The notes beneath the pieces were generated by a model, which saw nothing but the letters and a program-made list of their open reading frames with translations, did not search any database and was not told the DNA's origin. Below are positions 35,008-46,525 of a stretch of 64,000 nt of DNA, piece by piece. Source of the stretch: Nepenthes gracilis (taxonomy: Eukaryota > Streptophyta > Magnoliopsida > Caryophyllales > Nepenthaceae); contig BSYO01000024.1 of the NCBI GenBank assembly GCA_033239525.1, forward strand, positions 12,023,268 through 12,087,267, read 5' to 3'. Within the stretch, counting starts at the first letter, position 1. Every line of letters begins with the position of its first letter. A program made the position numbers and the translations under genes.

Positions 35008-38000
35008 TCACGACCGAGTGAAGTTAGTTAGATCGGCAAAGTCACAACAAGCTTCTAGCTTCCCCTTTGGCAAAATCTTGATCAACATGTCAGAGACATT
35101 TTCTTCTGACCGAACTTTTCCAATTGATAGCTGCCCATCATCAAAAACATATCTCACCCAATAATATCGCACGTCAATATGTTTTGACCGAGAATGGAAT
35201 GAGGAGTTTTTACACAAGTGAATGGCACTTTGACTATCACAAAGGACCTCATACGTCTCATGCCTTAGACCCAACTCTTGGACAAACCTCTTCATCCAAA
35301 GCATCTCTTTACAGGCCTCGGTCACGGCAATGAACTCTGCTTCCGTCGTGGAGAGAGCGACGCACCGTAGAATTGGGTGCCAGAGACCGCTCCTCCCGCA
35401 AATTTCACCAGTATCCTGGACGTTGATTTCCGAGAATCAACGTCCTCGCCATATCTCAAGGTCCGTGTCATGCAATCACCGAGGCTTTTCATTTCCAAAC
35501 TGCAACCTGGTCTTGGAGGTCCCGCGAAGATATCTCAAGATCCACTTCACCGTGACGACTAATGCTCCATACATGGGTTTGAGAGGAATCTACTCACAAG
35601 GCCAACCGCATGAGCAATGTCCGGCCCACGTACAAACGGCCACGTACATTAAGCCGCCAACGGCCGAGGAGTAAGGAATCTTACTCATGCGCGCCTTCTC
35701 GGTGTCCGAGGACGGACACCTGCTGTTTGCTTCGACTTAAAATGGTTGGCTAAAAGTCTTGTGAGCTTGGACCCTTCCATGCTGGATCTCTGAAGCACCT
35801 TTTCAATATAACCTTCCTGGGACAGCTAAAGCTTCTTGCCCTCTCGGTCGCGAAAATTCGATCCCCAGTCTGTTTTCGCCGTCCCGAGGTCTTTCATGGC
35901 GAAAGATCGTCAGAAGCCGCTTCTTCACTCTCTTGATGCGAGCACTATTTTGTCCGACCACCAGCATGTCGTCCACATAGAGGAGAAGGATGACGAAATC
36001 GTTTTCCGAGAACTTACGCACAAAGACACAAATTGGTCCGAAGAAGTCTTATGGTATCCTTGTCTCACCATAATTGGACTCAAACTTTCGACACACTTGT
36101 CTCGGAGCTTGTTTGGCCCATACAAGCTCTTCTTCAAACGACAAACAAGTCCCTCATTTTCTTTGACTTCAAAACCATCCGATTGCTCCATGTAGATCTC
36201 TTCCTCTAGATCTCCATGGAGAAAAGTCATCCGACATCTAGTTGCTCGAATCTCCGTGTCTAAAGGCTGCCACAACCGAGCACTACACGGACCGAGAACA
36301 TCTTCACAACGGGCGTAAAAATTTCATCAAAGTCAACACCCTTTCGTTGACCAAATCCCTTGACCACAAGTCGTTCCTTGTGTCTCGGGGCGCTCGGGTC
36401 CTCGGTCGCCTTCAGCCGGAAGACCCACTTGTTCTTCAGGGCTTTCTTCCCCTTAGGCAGCTTAGCTAGCTCAAAGGTATGGTTCTCATGAAGTGAGGCC
36501 ATCTCTTCTTCCATGGCCTCAAACCATTTATCCTTCTGAGAGCTCCTCATAGCCTCGCAAAAATCCTCTGGTTCTCCAGCATCAGTGAGGAGGACGTACT
36601 CACTTGCTGGAAGGCGGACGGACGGTCGTCTCGGCCTGGACGACCGTCTCACAAGTGCCTCCTGATCCACTTGAGGCACCAAATCCTCAACCTGATCCTG
36701 AGGCGCTGGAATCGCCCGATCCCAGTTGGTAACAACTCTTGGTCAATAAGGCGTCGGACGCAAGACGTACAGGTCGGACATTGTCACTTTTGTCCGTCTG
36801 GGAAGTGTTGGGTAGAGACTTCAACTCTTTCCCAAAGTCCTCTATGGTCTCGTCCTCAACGAAAATCACGTCTCGGGGCCGTACCGGCTTCTTTTCCTTT
36901 GGGTCATACAAACTTGAACCCAAACTCATCCTCGCCATAGCCCGTAAAGACACATTGCATAGTCTTTGGCTCAAGCTTGGTTCTCTCATCTCTGGAATAT
37001 GAACAAAGGCTTTACGGACCAAAAGTCCCGAGATGGTTGTAAGTCGGTTCCTTCCTGGTCCAAATCCGCTCCTGGAACTTCCCCATCCGAGGCTTACAAG
37101 GCGACTCTGGTTGATCACGTGGGCGGCCGTCTTCAAGGCCTCGGCCCAAAAGGATCCCTAAGCTTTGGCCTCGGACAACATGCACCCGACCCTTTCCATC
37201 GGCCGTGCGATTCATCCTCTCTCGGCCACGCCTTTCTGGTTGTAAGCGTCTTTGGTGGAGTCTTCTGATGTTTGATGCCAAGAGTCTTGCAATAGGCATC
37301 AAAAGTTCCAATGAACTCACCGCCGTTGTCGCTCCACACGGCCTTTAACCTCTTCCCGGTCTCTCGCTCAACGAGCGCATGGAACTGCTCAAAGGTTCCC
37401 GTAACCTAGTCCTTGGTTTTCAACGGGAACACCCACAGCTTCCTTGAACAATCGTCGATGAAGGTCACAAAGTATTGTGCACCTCCAAATGACTTCTCCG
37501 GTAGAGGCCCACACACGTCTGTGTGGACGAGTTCCAAGACCTCGGACCTCCTGGAAGATGTGTCTCCTGAAAAGGAGACCCTTCGTTGCTTCCCCGCCAA
37601 ACAGTGAGGGCAAGTCCTCGGCGTGTCTCCATCAACCTCAGGAATGAGACCCTTCTTCGCCATATGACTTATGACACGCTCACTCATGTGTCCGAGTCTT
37701 TTATGCCACAGGCCCGAGGACTCCACACTCCCTGTAACATTCACTTCTACTACCTCGGCCTGGGCGTTCATAGTGTAAAGGCCTGAAGCCTTTACTCCTC
37801 GGGCAACCACCATCAAGCCCTTCTTGACTTGAAATCACTGAAATCAAAAAGACGCCGCAGTAGCCTTCATCGTCGAGTCGTCGGCCGAAATGATATTCAA
37901 TGCGAATATCGGGGGCGTGTCGACGTCCTCAAAACCAGTTAGGACACCGGTGTTGGTTAACAAGGAGATGTCTCCTCGTCCAATAATTTTGGACGTCTCC

Positions 38001-38970
38001 AAGTTGCCCATCTTCAATACTCCTGGGGCGCAGGAAGTATAAGTGGAGAACAGCTCTCTCCGGGGAGTGACGTGGATAGATGCGCCAGAATCCACCACCC
38101 AGTCAGAGGCTTGCTCAGCCACGCTTACTGAGTCTTTAGACTCGCAAGCCAAAAGGAGGTCACCTCCTGTGATGACAGAGACCGAGGACTCTTCCTCGCC
38201 GCGTCTCTTTATGCCCCTATCTCCTCCAGCGTTCTCACGCTTCCATTTATAACAAAATTTCTTGATGTGGCCCTTCTTGCCACAATGATGACACTCCATA
38301 TCCTGATAACGAGAGCGTGACTTACTTCGCCCTTTGTCTTCAGACTTTTGGCCACGTCCTCGGCTTCTTCCCCTCGACTCAGTGACAATGACCTCGGATT
38401 GCTGAGAGGTCGTCGTTCCCTGAGAACACCGCCGCACCTCCTCGTTCAGCACAGCTCCCTTAACCATCTCTAAACTCACCACGCTGTTTGGAGCTGTATT
38501 GGCGATGGTGACCCTCATGGTCTCCCACGAGTCCGGGAGGGTTGCTAGGAGCCAGAGTCCGAGCACCTCATCCTCGAACTTAATACCCATGCCAGTCATC
38601 CGGTCCACACAAAAACAAATTCATTCAGTGGTCCATAACATGATGATCGGTCCTTGTAAATATGTACGGCCTCATCAAGTGATAAATTTTGTTGTTCCCC
38701 GACTTAGAGGCGAAAAGCTTCTCCAGCTTTTCCCAAAGCGTCTTGGCATTCGTTTATCTGCGAACGTGGTTGTGCACGTTGTCATCAACGAACTGCCGTA
38801 TAAGACCACACACTCGCTTGTGTTCCAGCGCCCATGCCTCGTCCGTTTTTCCCGCCGGCTTTTCTGTGGCAAAAATCAGATTATGCATGGACTTCACATA
38901 TAGCAAGTCAGACATCTTGCTTTGCCAACTGTCATAGTTGGATCCATTCAAGCAAGGTATTTTACTTCCG
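35008..38970 (-). pseudogene. Copia gag-pol polyprotein, disrupted
   Basis: Read 38970 downward: gag from MEYGSKIPCLNGSNYDSW; a UBN2-like gag part; zinc knuckle CHHCGKKGHIKKFC; protease active site VVDSGAS; GAG-pre-integrase LWHKRLGHMSE; an integrase H..C zinc region and core (HTDVCGP...FIDDCSRK, then WSDNGGEF); RT with NKWVFRLK, TPVVKM and the catalytic YVDD (LLLYVDDMLVV, near 35970); RNase H ending CDSQSAIHL...SKHIDVRYYW. These pieces lie in several frames separated by stops and shifts (for example between 37844 and 37816, and across 37340-37133), so no full polyprotein is made. Lineage Tork/Tnt1-like from motif wording and the initiator-Met PBS. Confidence 0.88.
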
Positions 38971-39009
38971 TACTCCATCACAGCCAGCAACAAGACAAAG
39001 AACCAGAAT

Positions 39010-39020
39010 CTCTGATACCA
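39010..39020 (-). other. Primer-binding site for initiator Met tRNA
   Basis: On the minus strand TGGTATCAGAG, complementary to the 3' end of plant initiator methionine tRNA, lies two bases after the CAACA end of the 5' LTR. This is the usual PBS of plant copia elements. Confidence 0.85.
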
Positions 39021-39022
39021 CT

Positions 39023-39448
39023 TGTTGGCGCAAAACGCGGAAAGCACTCGGACTGCACGGTGACCGAGCGGACAAGAGTTCTCGGACAGCACACAGAGCA
39101 GAGCACTCGGACGGCAAGGAAAGTAAGGATAGAGAGCAAAAGAGAACTCAAGCTCTAACGAAATGTACTATAAGAGAATCAAGGGAAGTAAGGATAGAGA
39201 GCAAAAGAGAATCAAGGAAAAAACCACGAAGAAATGTACTATAAGAGAATTGTTTACAAGTGTTGGCTACTCAAGCTCTAACGAAAGAAAATAATCTCAA
39301 GTGTACAACATTTCTCTCTCAAAGTGTATCTCTCTCTATCTTTACAACAAAGCTTGCCGTCCGAGTGCTCTGCTCTGTGTGCTGTCCGAGAACTCTTGTC
39401 CGCTCGGTCACCGTGCAGTCCGAGTGCTTTCCGCATTTTGCGCCAACA
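39023..39448 (-). repeat. Rearranged palindromic 5' LTR of the copia element
   Basis: Only 426 bp instead of 719. The inner part matches the U5 half of the 3' LTR. Its outer 96 bp (39353-39448) are an inverted copy of its inner 96 bp (39023-39118), with one mismatch. The U3 and TATA box are missing. The joint lies at CTTGCC, shared by both parents. Within the loop, AGTAAGGATAGAGAGC and ATGTACTATAAGAG each occur twice but once in the 3' LTR. Confidence 0.85.
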
Positions 39449-39769
39449 ATTTCTAGATTTCGAAGTTTTAAGCCGGTGAAAATCTAATCATATTTTATAT
39501 TCAAACACATTTCTTGGCACGAATGTTGCTTTTAAGCATGAAGTGTGAGTTTAGTATAGGGTAAATTCATACCATATGTTAGAGGTAATTAAAAAAAAAT
39601 AGGGATTTTAGAAATTAAAATCACCATCAATTGATTAAAAAAGCTTTTGACGTGTCTCTGAATTTGAGTTATTGGACGAATTAGGGCCCATTTGATTTCT
39701 TTTGGTGGGTATCATGTTTCAAATCTCGATTTCGAAATCAAATTATCAATAATTAACTAATTGTCCTTT

Positions 39770-42105
39770 AATTAATTTTCAGATATAAGCTTTACGTCGA
39801 TACTACGATGGATTATAACAAAATAAGTACAGCGTTATACATATGATCCAAATTAATAACCATGTCACTTGTGGCTCTAACATCGATCCAAAATGCGACG
39901 TTAGAATTTATGTAATGAATGATGATGCCTATCCCAAGACAAACTCAGAGTATACAATTTGGAAACATAAATTAAACATCCTATAGTCAGACAATCAATT
40001 TATATGTTGACAAACCATAACTATCATACCGAAACTGACATCAATATAGGACAACTAACAACCTGAAATATTTTATAAAACTACGACAATCTAACAATGA
40101 TTTGCAACCGACTGTTTGAAATCATAATCATCATAATAACATCATTCAACAAGTTTAAAAACTATATACTAACACAATCGAAATATTAGCTGTTACTGAA
40201 TACCAAAATATAACAGTTTAGGACCCCTAAACATTGTTCAAACATAATACAACATATTAAACATTGTCCGAAAACTACAATACAACAATCTTAAGCTGTT
40301 ATCTACTGTTCAGAATCCATAAACAATATTAAACACTGCTAAATAGTCAAATAATAAACTTCTCGACGTTAGCATCTTTCATTCATGTTCATCCGGTAAG
40401 AATTCGTATATTTTATTTGAAGGGGTTAGTAAAACAGTAAGAAAGTAAGTCAAGAGTTCAGTAAAGTATAATATATTAATCAAATTGTATACTTTATATT
40501 TAAAATATATCGGAAGGACTATAAAATATGATTAGATGTAAAGACGTGAACTTGTGCAAGAAAATTTATATAATGCAATTTCAAATTTCTTATCATATTT
40601 TTGTTCCATTTAGATCATCAAAATATACTTAATTTTTATTATTCTTAGGAACCAGGGCCAGTAGGCCTTACTGATTAAAGGAACGGACAATCAAAACTCG
40701 GGTTGTGTTTGCTTCCACGTAATCAAAGGCCATACGCTTCTATATAAGATCCGAATATGAGCTGTTTACATATAATCCCATAGACGGAGTCAAATACTGC
40801 TTTTCAACCTCGTGGTTATATAGAATTGGATATCGATATACCATTATAATATATTAAGATATGTCAAAATATACTACCTGCTAAATAATAATCTTAGTCT
40901 AATATTTAACTTAGAAAAATTCTACACTTTACTTTTTAATTCTTAATATTTACCATTTTGAAAAACATCTCATAATTTTTTAATATGATTATTGAGTTTC
41001 CTTTCATAATTCTTGATTTTCATTTCATGAGACACTAATACCTTCTATAAAACTTATGCTATGATGACATTTTAATATATGGGATACTAAATGAGCTTAT
41101 AATGCAGAAAAATTCAGCAAGTGATGCATAATTTAGTAAACATGTAGAACATCTCATTAAAATTTAAAACATATAGTGTATAATATAACTTGTTAGAACT
41201 GATACTCAATACTTTATAATCATACAACACATTAGGTACAAATTTTAAACATGTAGAGACAAAATTTTTAGTTTTTAGACAACTAAATTTAGAGTTGTAT
41301 GATTTCAACAATTCAGCAAGTACATTAAAATTCAGATAATGCAACTTGAATTATGTATATTTTTCAGAACATATAATGTATGTAAATTATAGTCTTAAGA
41401 CATGCAAGAGGGCTCTTCATAAAATTAAGTATAGAGGAACATAACATCATATTTCTAGTACATGCATGCTAATTATAATGCAAAATTTCAAAACATATCA
41501 TATGATACATAATTTAGATATGGGTTCTTATAAAATTTTACTATAAAATTATAAAAAAATTAATATACATGTTCAATATAAACATATTAACTTTAAAATT
41601 ATATCTTGGATGAGTATTAGAATAAAAATGTTTAGAAAATTTGATAAAGAATAACAAAAAATGGAAGAGGAGTTTAAAGTGTACCTGCCTTATTCCCAAA
41701 TTACCAAATTCTAGCATTAATTTACTTAAATTGAACTTCCTTAAGGTTTCTCTTTCTTTGTCTCTCTTTTTTTCTCAGCTTTCTCTCTTCTCTAGACTTT
41801 TCCTAAGTAAATGAAAGAAATCGCCTCAAGAGGTTCTTATATACAACTCTGCAGTCAAGCGTAGATTCATGCACGCATTGAGCACAAAGCTTCGAGTCTG
41901 CCACGCCCAAGCAGAGCTGGCTTGGGCGTGGCTCAAGCATTGAGCCATGACTTTTGGTGCTTAGACGCAGGTTGGGAATGCTATAAGTGTCGAGTCAACC
42001 GGTCTAATTTTGACTCTATAACTCAATTTTTCATATCATTTGACCTCAATTTTAATTATATTAGTTTAATCATTTATAATTATTATTAATTAAAAACCCA
42101 TGCCT
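39770..42105 (-). mobile_element. Diverged solo LTR of chromovirus type
   Basis: Collinear with the chromovirus 3' LTR at 58809-60756. Shared blocks: ACGTTAGAAT/ACGTCGAATC near the left; GTAAGAAAGTAAG versus GTAAGGGAGTAAG; a GGACAATCAAAACTCGG..TTCGCTTCCAC-type block (40680-40730 versus 59470-59510); AATTCTTAATTTTCACCATTTTGAAAAA-like text; and TCAATTTTAATTATATTA at the right. No pol adjoins. Ends are approximate and no duplication was found. Orientation is the same as the 58809 copy. Confidence 0.6.
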
Positions 42106-43490
42106 CATAGTGGGTTGAACTGAAGAAAGTCTGGTCTTCGTTGTTCCAAACCTAAATTCTGCACACCATAACTAACAAATAAGAGGTTCGAAGATTGACG
42201 GGACTCGTTCCTTAATATGTCTTCCAACACTCAAATCAAAAATCTCTCTTAGTTGGATAGAAAGATGGAAGGATGAAAATATAATGCGTAAACACATGTA
42301 TAAGGGGATTGAGTATTAACTGGAGGATTGAGTTTCGATAGGTGCGTTCGATGGGATGGGTAGTTTAGAGAAAAGTGCACTCGACTGGGAGCGACTTAAA
42401 GAAATGCACTCAATGGAAACGGTTTAGGCAGGTGTACTTGACGAGGAGTGGCTTAGAAAAATGCGCTCGACGGAAAGTGGTTTAGATGAGTGCACTCACT
42501 TAGAAGCGACTTAGATAGGTGTGCTCCCTTAGAAGTAGCTTAGATAGGTGCGCTCCCTTAGAAGCGGCTTAGATAGGTGCGCTCGATTAGGGAGCGGTTT
42601 TAAAAGATTGAGCATTGTGTTTCGGTAGTGCACTCAGCAAGTGAGTGGTTTTAAGAACGAAGTGCGCTTAATTGGGAGCAATTGAGAGAGAGAGGTGTGC
42701 TTGACTGGGAGCTCCTTAGAGAGTGAAGTGCGCTCGATTGGGGAACGATTTTAAAAAATAGAGGGCTGTGCTCCGTAGTGTATATTCAATTAGGGAGTGA
42801 CTTTGGGATATGGAAGGTTGTGCTCCGATAGTGCACTCAGTAGTGACTTCAATGTTCAATTCTCTAGGGTTGGGATCGTTTGTTTGATCGAAGATTGGAT
42901 CGCTAAATATTTCAAGTAGGTTCCAGAATAAGGGTCGACGAAGATTCGCCACAAGGATCTAGGAGGTCCCCTCCAGTCATTTCAATCCGAAAGCCCCCTT
43001 ATCAGACGGAAAAAGGGATGCATATATAGTGCGAGGGTCTGCATGCCTTAGGTTCCACAGCACTGCGATCATGAGTAGCTGACACCATGTGCCTACTGTT
43101 ATGACTGTGTGCCTCTGAGGAAGTCGTCATCGTGCTTCCACACCTAATACCCTGTACCGCCATAATCCCCAGGGAGATAGGTTGATGGTTATCGCTTGTG
43201 ATTTTTGCTCTTACAATCGTCAGGGGCCACCTAGTGACAGTGATTGTTTGGATTTATCTGTTGAATTAGAGTTGACTATTCTATATCCATAGGACTACCC
43301 TTAGTGGTCCATACGTCACTAGATCGTTCATGGGCTTATTATTACTGGCTTTGGGCCTTGAGTTTTGCGAAGCTTTTATTGAGCTACTACCTCCAAAGTA
43401 CTCTTTCTCTACGGGCCAGATTTTGGGTCGACCTCTTTAGATATCGAATCCCCAAATCTAATATCATATTAATAGTTTATTTGAAGTGAT
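42106..43490 (-). mobile_element. LTR remnant, family B, minus orientation
   Basis: The left part contains CTGCACACCATAACTAACAAATAAGAGG, related to the U5 part of the Tat LTR at 10610 and to 58490. The 29-bp array follows (42300-42880), then about 600 bp of moderate GC without coding sense. The right end is set where AT-rich DNA starts and is approximate. Confidence 0.45.
42300..42880 (+). repeat. 29-bp minisatellite inside family B LTR
   Basis: Units such as GCTTAGATAGGTGCGCTCCC start at 42509, 42538 and 42567, exactly 29 bp apart. More degenerate units with the core GTGC(A/G)CTCGA..GGGAGCG extend to both sides. There are no unique spacers between units. Confidence 0.8.
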
Positions 43491-44116
43491 AGAATATAAA
43501 TTTTATTCATATTTTATTTTTAATGGAATTGCTATTTTAATTCAAAACAAAGAATAACAAATACTCTCCCTTGATATTTTTTATACTTGCTTATTAAGGA
43601 ATAATTATTTTAAGATATATTTTTTTATATATCTTACTCTAAATTAGAATTGATTAAAATTGGATTCGAGTTGAATGCAATTGGGTCTAGATAAAAATTT
43701 ATGATCGCTAAATTAAATTAATTTTATATATATTTGTAATTTAAATCAGGTTAGGTGGGGCTATTATATAGATTTTTTTATTTTTAATGATTTTTTTAAA
43801 GTGCATAGATATATAAAAAATAATTAAAAATATAAAATATTTTTAAAAATTATAATATGTAAATTAAAATATTACCTAATCATATATTTTAATTAAAAAT
43901 ATTTATATAAAAATTATTTATTATATGAAGTTATACCTATATATATTTAAATAAAGAATTTTTACATAAAAATTATTAATTATATGAATATATAATCAAT
44001 TAAAATAATTTTTAAACTTGATATTTATTTAAAATAAAAAATATATATTTATAAAAAAATTATTTTTTAGGTTACGTCAGCCGAAATCAGTTATTTTTAC
44101 CTTAATCGTATCCTAC
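43491..44116. other. AT-rich spacer
   Basis: Very AT-rich (AAATATTTTTAAAAAT-type runs). Nothing recognisable. Confidence 0.6.
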
Positions 44117-44121
44117 CTAAA

Positions 44122-45620
44122 TGTTGAGTCCGGTATTGTGGGCCAACCTGAAACCAAAAGCATACCGAAGAAGTCTCGCTAAGGCGGGAAACATTTTCAT
44201 TTTGGCGGGAAAAATATTCTTGGTCGAAATTTTTGGGCTCATTTTGGAGGGAAGACATTTATTCATTTTCCCAATAAAAGGACAAGCCCCTGCACAGAAA
44301 AAAGAGGAGGAAAAAGTAGAGAAAAAAACCATTTTTTTGACTCTCCAACTTTGGGCCTCTGTTTTCAGCAGAGTCTAGAACTCTCTCATCAAAGGGTCTC
44401 TCTCTCTCTCTCTCTGTCCCCGTCTTCGTGAAAAGCAGAGAATGAAACTCAAGCAAAAGGGCGAACCTGCTCCATTCAGTCGTCGGTGAGCCAAGCAAAT
44501 CACGGAGCCCTTTCCGTCGATGACCCTGGGCTCACCCACTCTCGTTTCGGGCGAAACAAAGCCCAAGCGTCTCCAGCAATGGCGCCCAGCCCCTCCGTGC
44601 CCATTTCTGGGGAGTAGAGCATGATCCTCTATCTTTGTGGAACTGAGCTTGAAGTCCTTCGAGCAGCAGTGTCCAACGATTCCTTCCCAAATCAGAACCA
44701 ATCGAAATGCGAAATCCCCGACAATGGCAGCCGACTCCCCCTTGTGGCATTCGAGCCGAACGGAGCACCAAACTCCCCATCAATGGCATCCTAGGCCCTC
44801 TCGACCAATTTGGGTGCAGAGGAATGCTTTGCGGATGTTGCCCAGTTGCTCCAACCTCGAGTCAAGGAGAAGGAGCCTAGCGAAGCTCCCGCAATGACGT
44901 TCGATACGTCCTCCCTGAACCAAATCCAAGCGCAATACGAAGCCCCCTTGAAACGAAGCCAGCCATGACTTCAGACCAATAGGGAGTTCGCGACACTTCA
45001 CCAATGGCGCTCGTAAAGGCGCTTGAGGCCCTTAAGCAGAATTGGAGTGGGATTCCCTGAGAAGCAATCAGGTGTCAGGGCGGAGTGTAGTACAGCGCTT
45101 CTCCGAAGAAGGCTGCCTAATGTCCTTCATGGTCGCGCTATCTCGTTAAGCCAGTCAGGTCCCCTCAGGCCTTTCCGTACTTAGTGGCCCACCAATATGA
45201 TCAAGAAGAGTCAGGCCCAACAGGCCCCGCACTCATTCCGGCGCATTCCGAGAGATCTCCAAATATTACCAAAGCCCACGAATATCTCTAAGCCGCCCTC
45301 CGCCGGGGCACGGGTAAACCGCCATCCGCCAGGCACATCCATGGAGCTCACGCCTCCAATCACATCCCTCTCACACTCCCCTCATTTTCGCATCTTACGC
45401 ATACGTTCCTTCGTTTAATGTGGAAGGTTTCTGACTTGAGTGTTGAAGTGTCGAAGGGGGATAACCCTCCGTCGGCCTCTGACCTCTTGTTTGTTGATTG
45501 TGTTGTGCAGGTCCCAGGTTAATAGAAACGGAGATCGAACCGTCCTCCGAACGCTTCAGAGTGCCACGAAATCCGGAGGCTCCCTAATCCGTATTACAAC
45601 CACGGACCAAGGATGCAACA
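44122..45620 (+). mobile_element. Solo LTR, family A relative, TSD CTAAA
   Basis: 1499 bp starting TGTTGAGTCCGG and ending GGATGCAACA, flanked by CTAAA (44117-44121 and 45621-45625). The 3' part has CTGACTTGAGTGTTGAAGTG, CCTCCGTCGG and GACCTCTTGTTTGTTG, matching the conserved LTR block of the other family A copies. The body is otherwise diverged. No internal domain. Confidence 0.85.
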
Positions 45621-45625
45621 CTAAA

Positions 45626-46525
45626 AAACAATCGAACTTTCTTGACCGTACCCGCCTATAATACTAATATATTTTGATCATATCTTATAAAATTTTAGAT
45701 CGATAAAATTAAATAGATCAGGTAACTCAATTTCAATCAAGTCTATACAAATTTCTTAGGATATATTAAAATATTTATTTATTTATGTAAATGAAAAATG
45801 TTATTTTATATCAATTTTTTGATTATTTGTTTCTACTATTAATGCATATCAAATATTAAAAAATTAATTCTTAATTTAATTTTATCTATTTCATTGCTCA
45901 TAGAGGCTGGAAAAGCTATCTTTTCATTTTAACTCGTAACTTTCATGGCATGTTTCCCAAGCTCATCTTCAATGACTACGACGAGATGAAAATGATTTTG
46001 CTTAAAAACTCATCTTGGCTTGTAGTTTGCCAGGCAAGTCTCAGCCAACCATGGAAAAGGAAAAGGATTGCCAATAGAAATCCTGAAACCCTATCTCAAA
46101 GGTAGCTAAAACTTCCGATAAATTTCATTATTTCATCCAGGTTAACTATTCGCTTCTGAATTTATTTTCAATTGAATTATCAGTTTGGTCTTATTCCGCT
46201 TGTATGTCATTCTTTTGTGCTACGGGAAACCATTTTACTGATAAATGATAATATAGCCCACACACATTATCCTAAACCAGAAAACAAATCAACAGAAATT
46301 CTCCAGAGTGTCAAATTGAATATCTCAAGAAGGGTATTTCAAGACTCTGGTTTTACAAAGTCAAGATACAGCAGAATGCACTAAAGTTGATAACTTGACA
46401 CCCTAATCAGACTAGTTTTGAAAATGTAACACTCATAAATAAAACCAACATCATATCCTCAAAAGCATGCGATCCAGTCAAACATGATTCACTCAAAAAG
46501 CTGTTTATCATCAAAATTCAGAAGC
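45626..46525. other. Intergenic DNA and probable HDH 3' UTR
   Basis: No gene. The last few hundred bases lie directly 3' of the HDH stop and probably include its 3' UTR. AT-rich at 45660-45900. Confidence 0.45.

Larger units (their letters stand above)
34280..39448 (-). mobile_element. Ty1/copia retrotransposon (Tork/Tnt1-like), TSD ATTTC
   Basis: A 5169-bp element in minus orientation flanked by ATTTC (34275-34279 and 39449-39453). Order on the minus strand: abnormal 5' LTR (39448-39023), PBS (39020-39010), gag-PR-IN-RT-RH (about 38970-35008), purine-rich PPT (about 35013-34999), 3' LTR (34998-34280). Integrase precedes RT, the copia order. The outer TG of the 3' LTR end is mutated to TA. 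Coding frames are broken. Confidence 0.9.

Noticed and set aside
38675..38872. 65-aa minus ORF inside the copia element
   Set aside because: Shadow of gag in another frame; the gag reading MEYGSK... explains the region.
42300..42880. CRISPR-like regular repeats
   Set aside because: The 29-bp units are head-to-tail with no unique spacers, lie in a plant LTR and recur at other LTR copies; it is a minisatellite.
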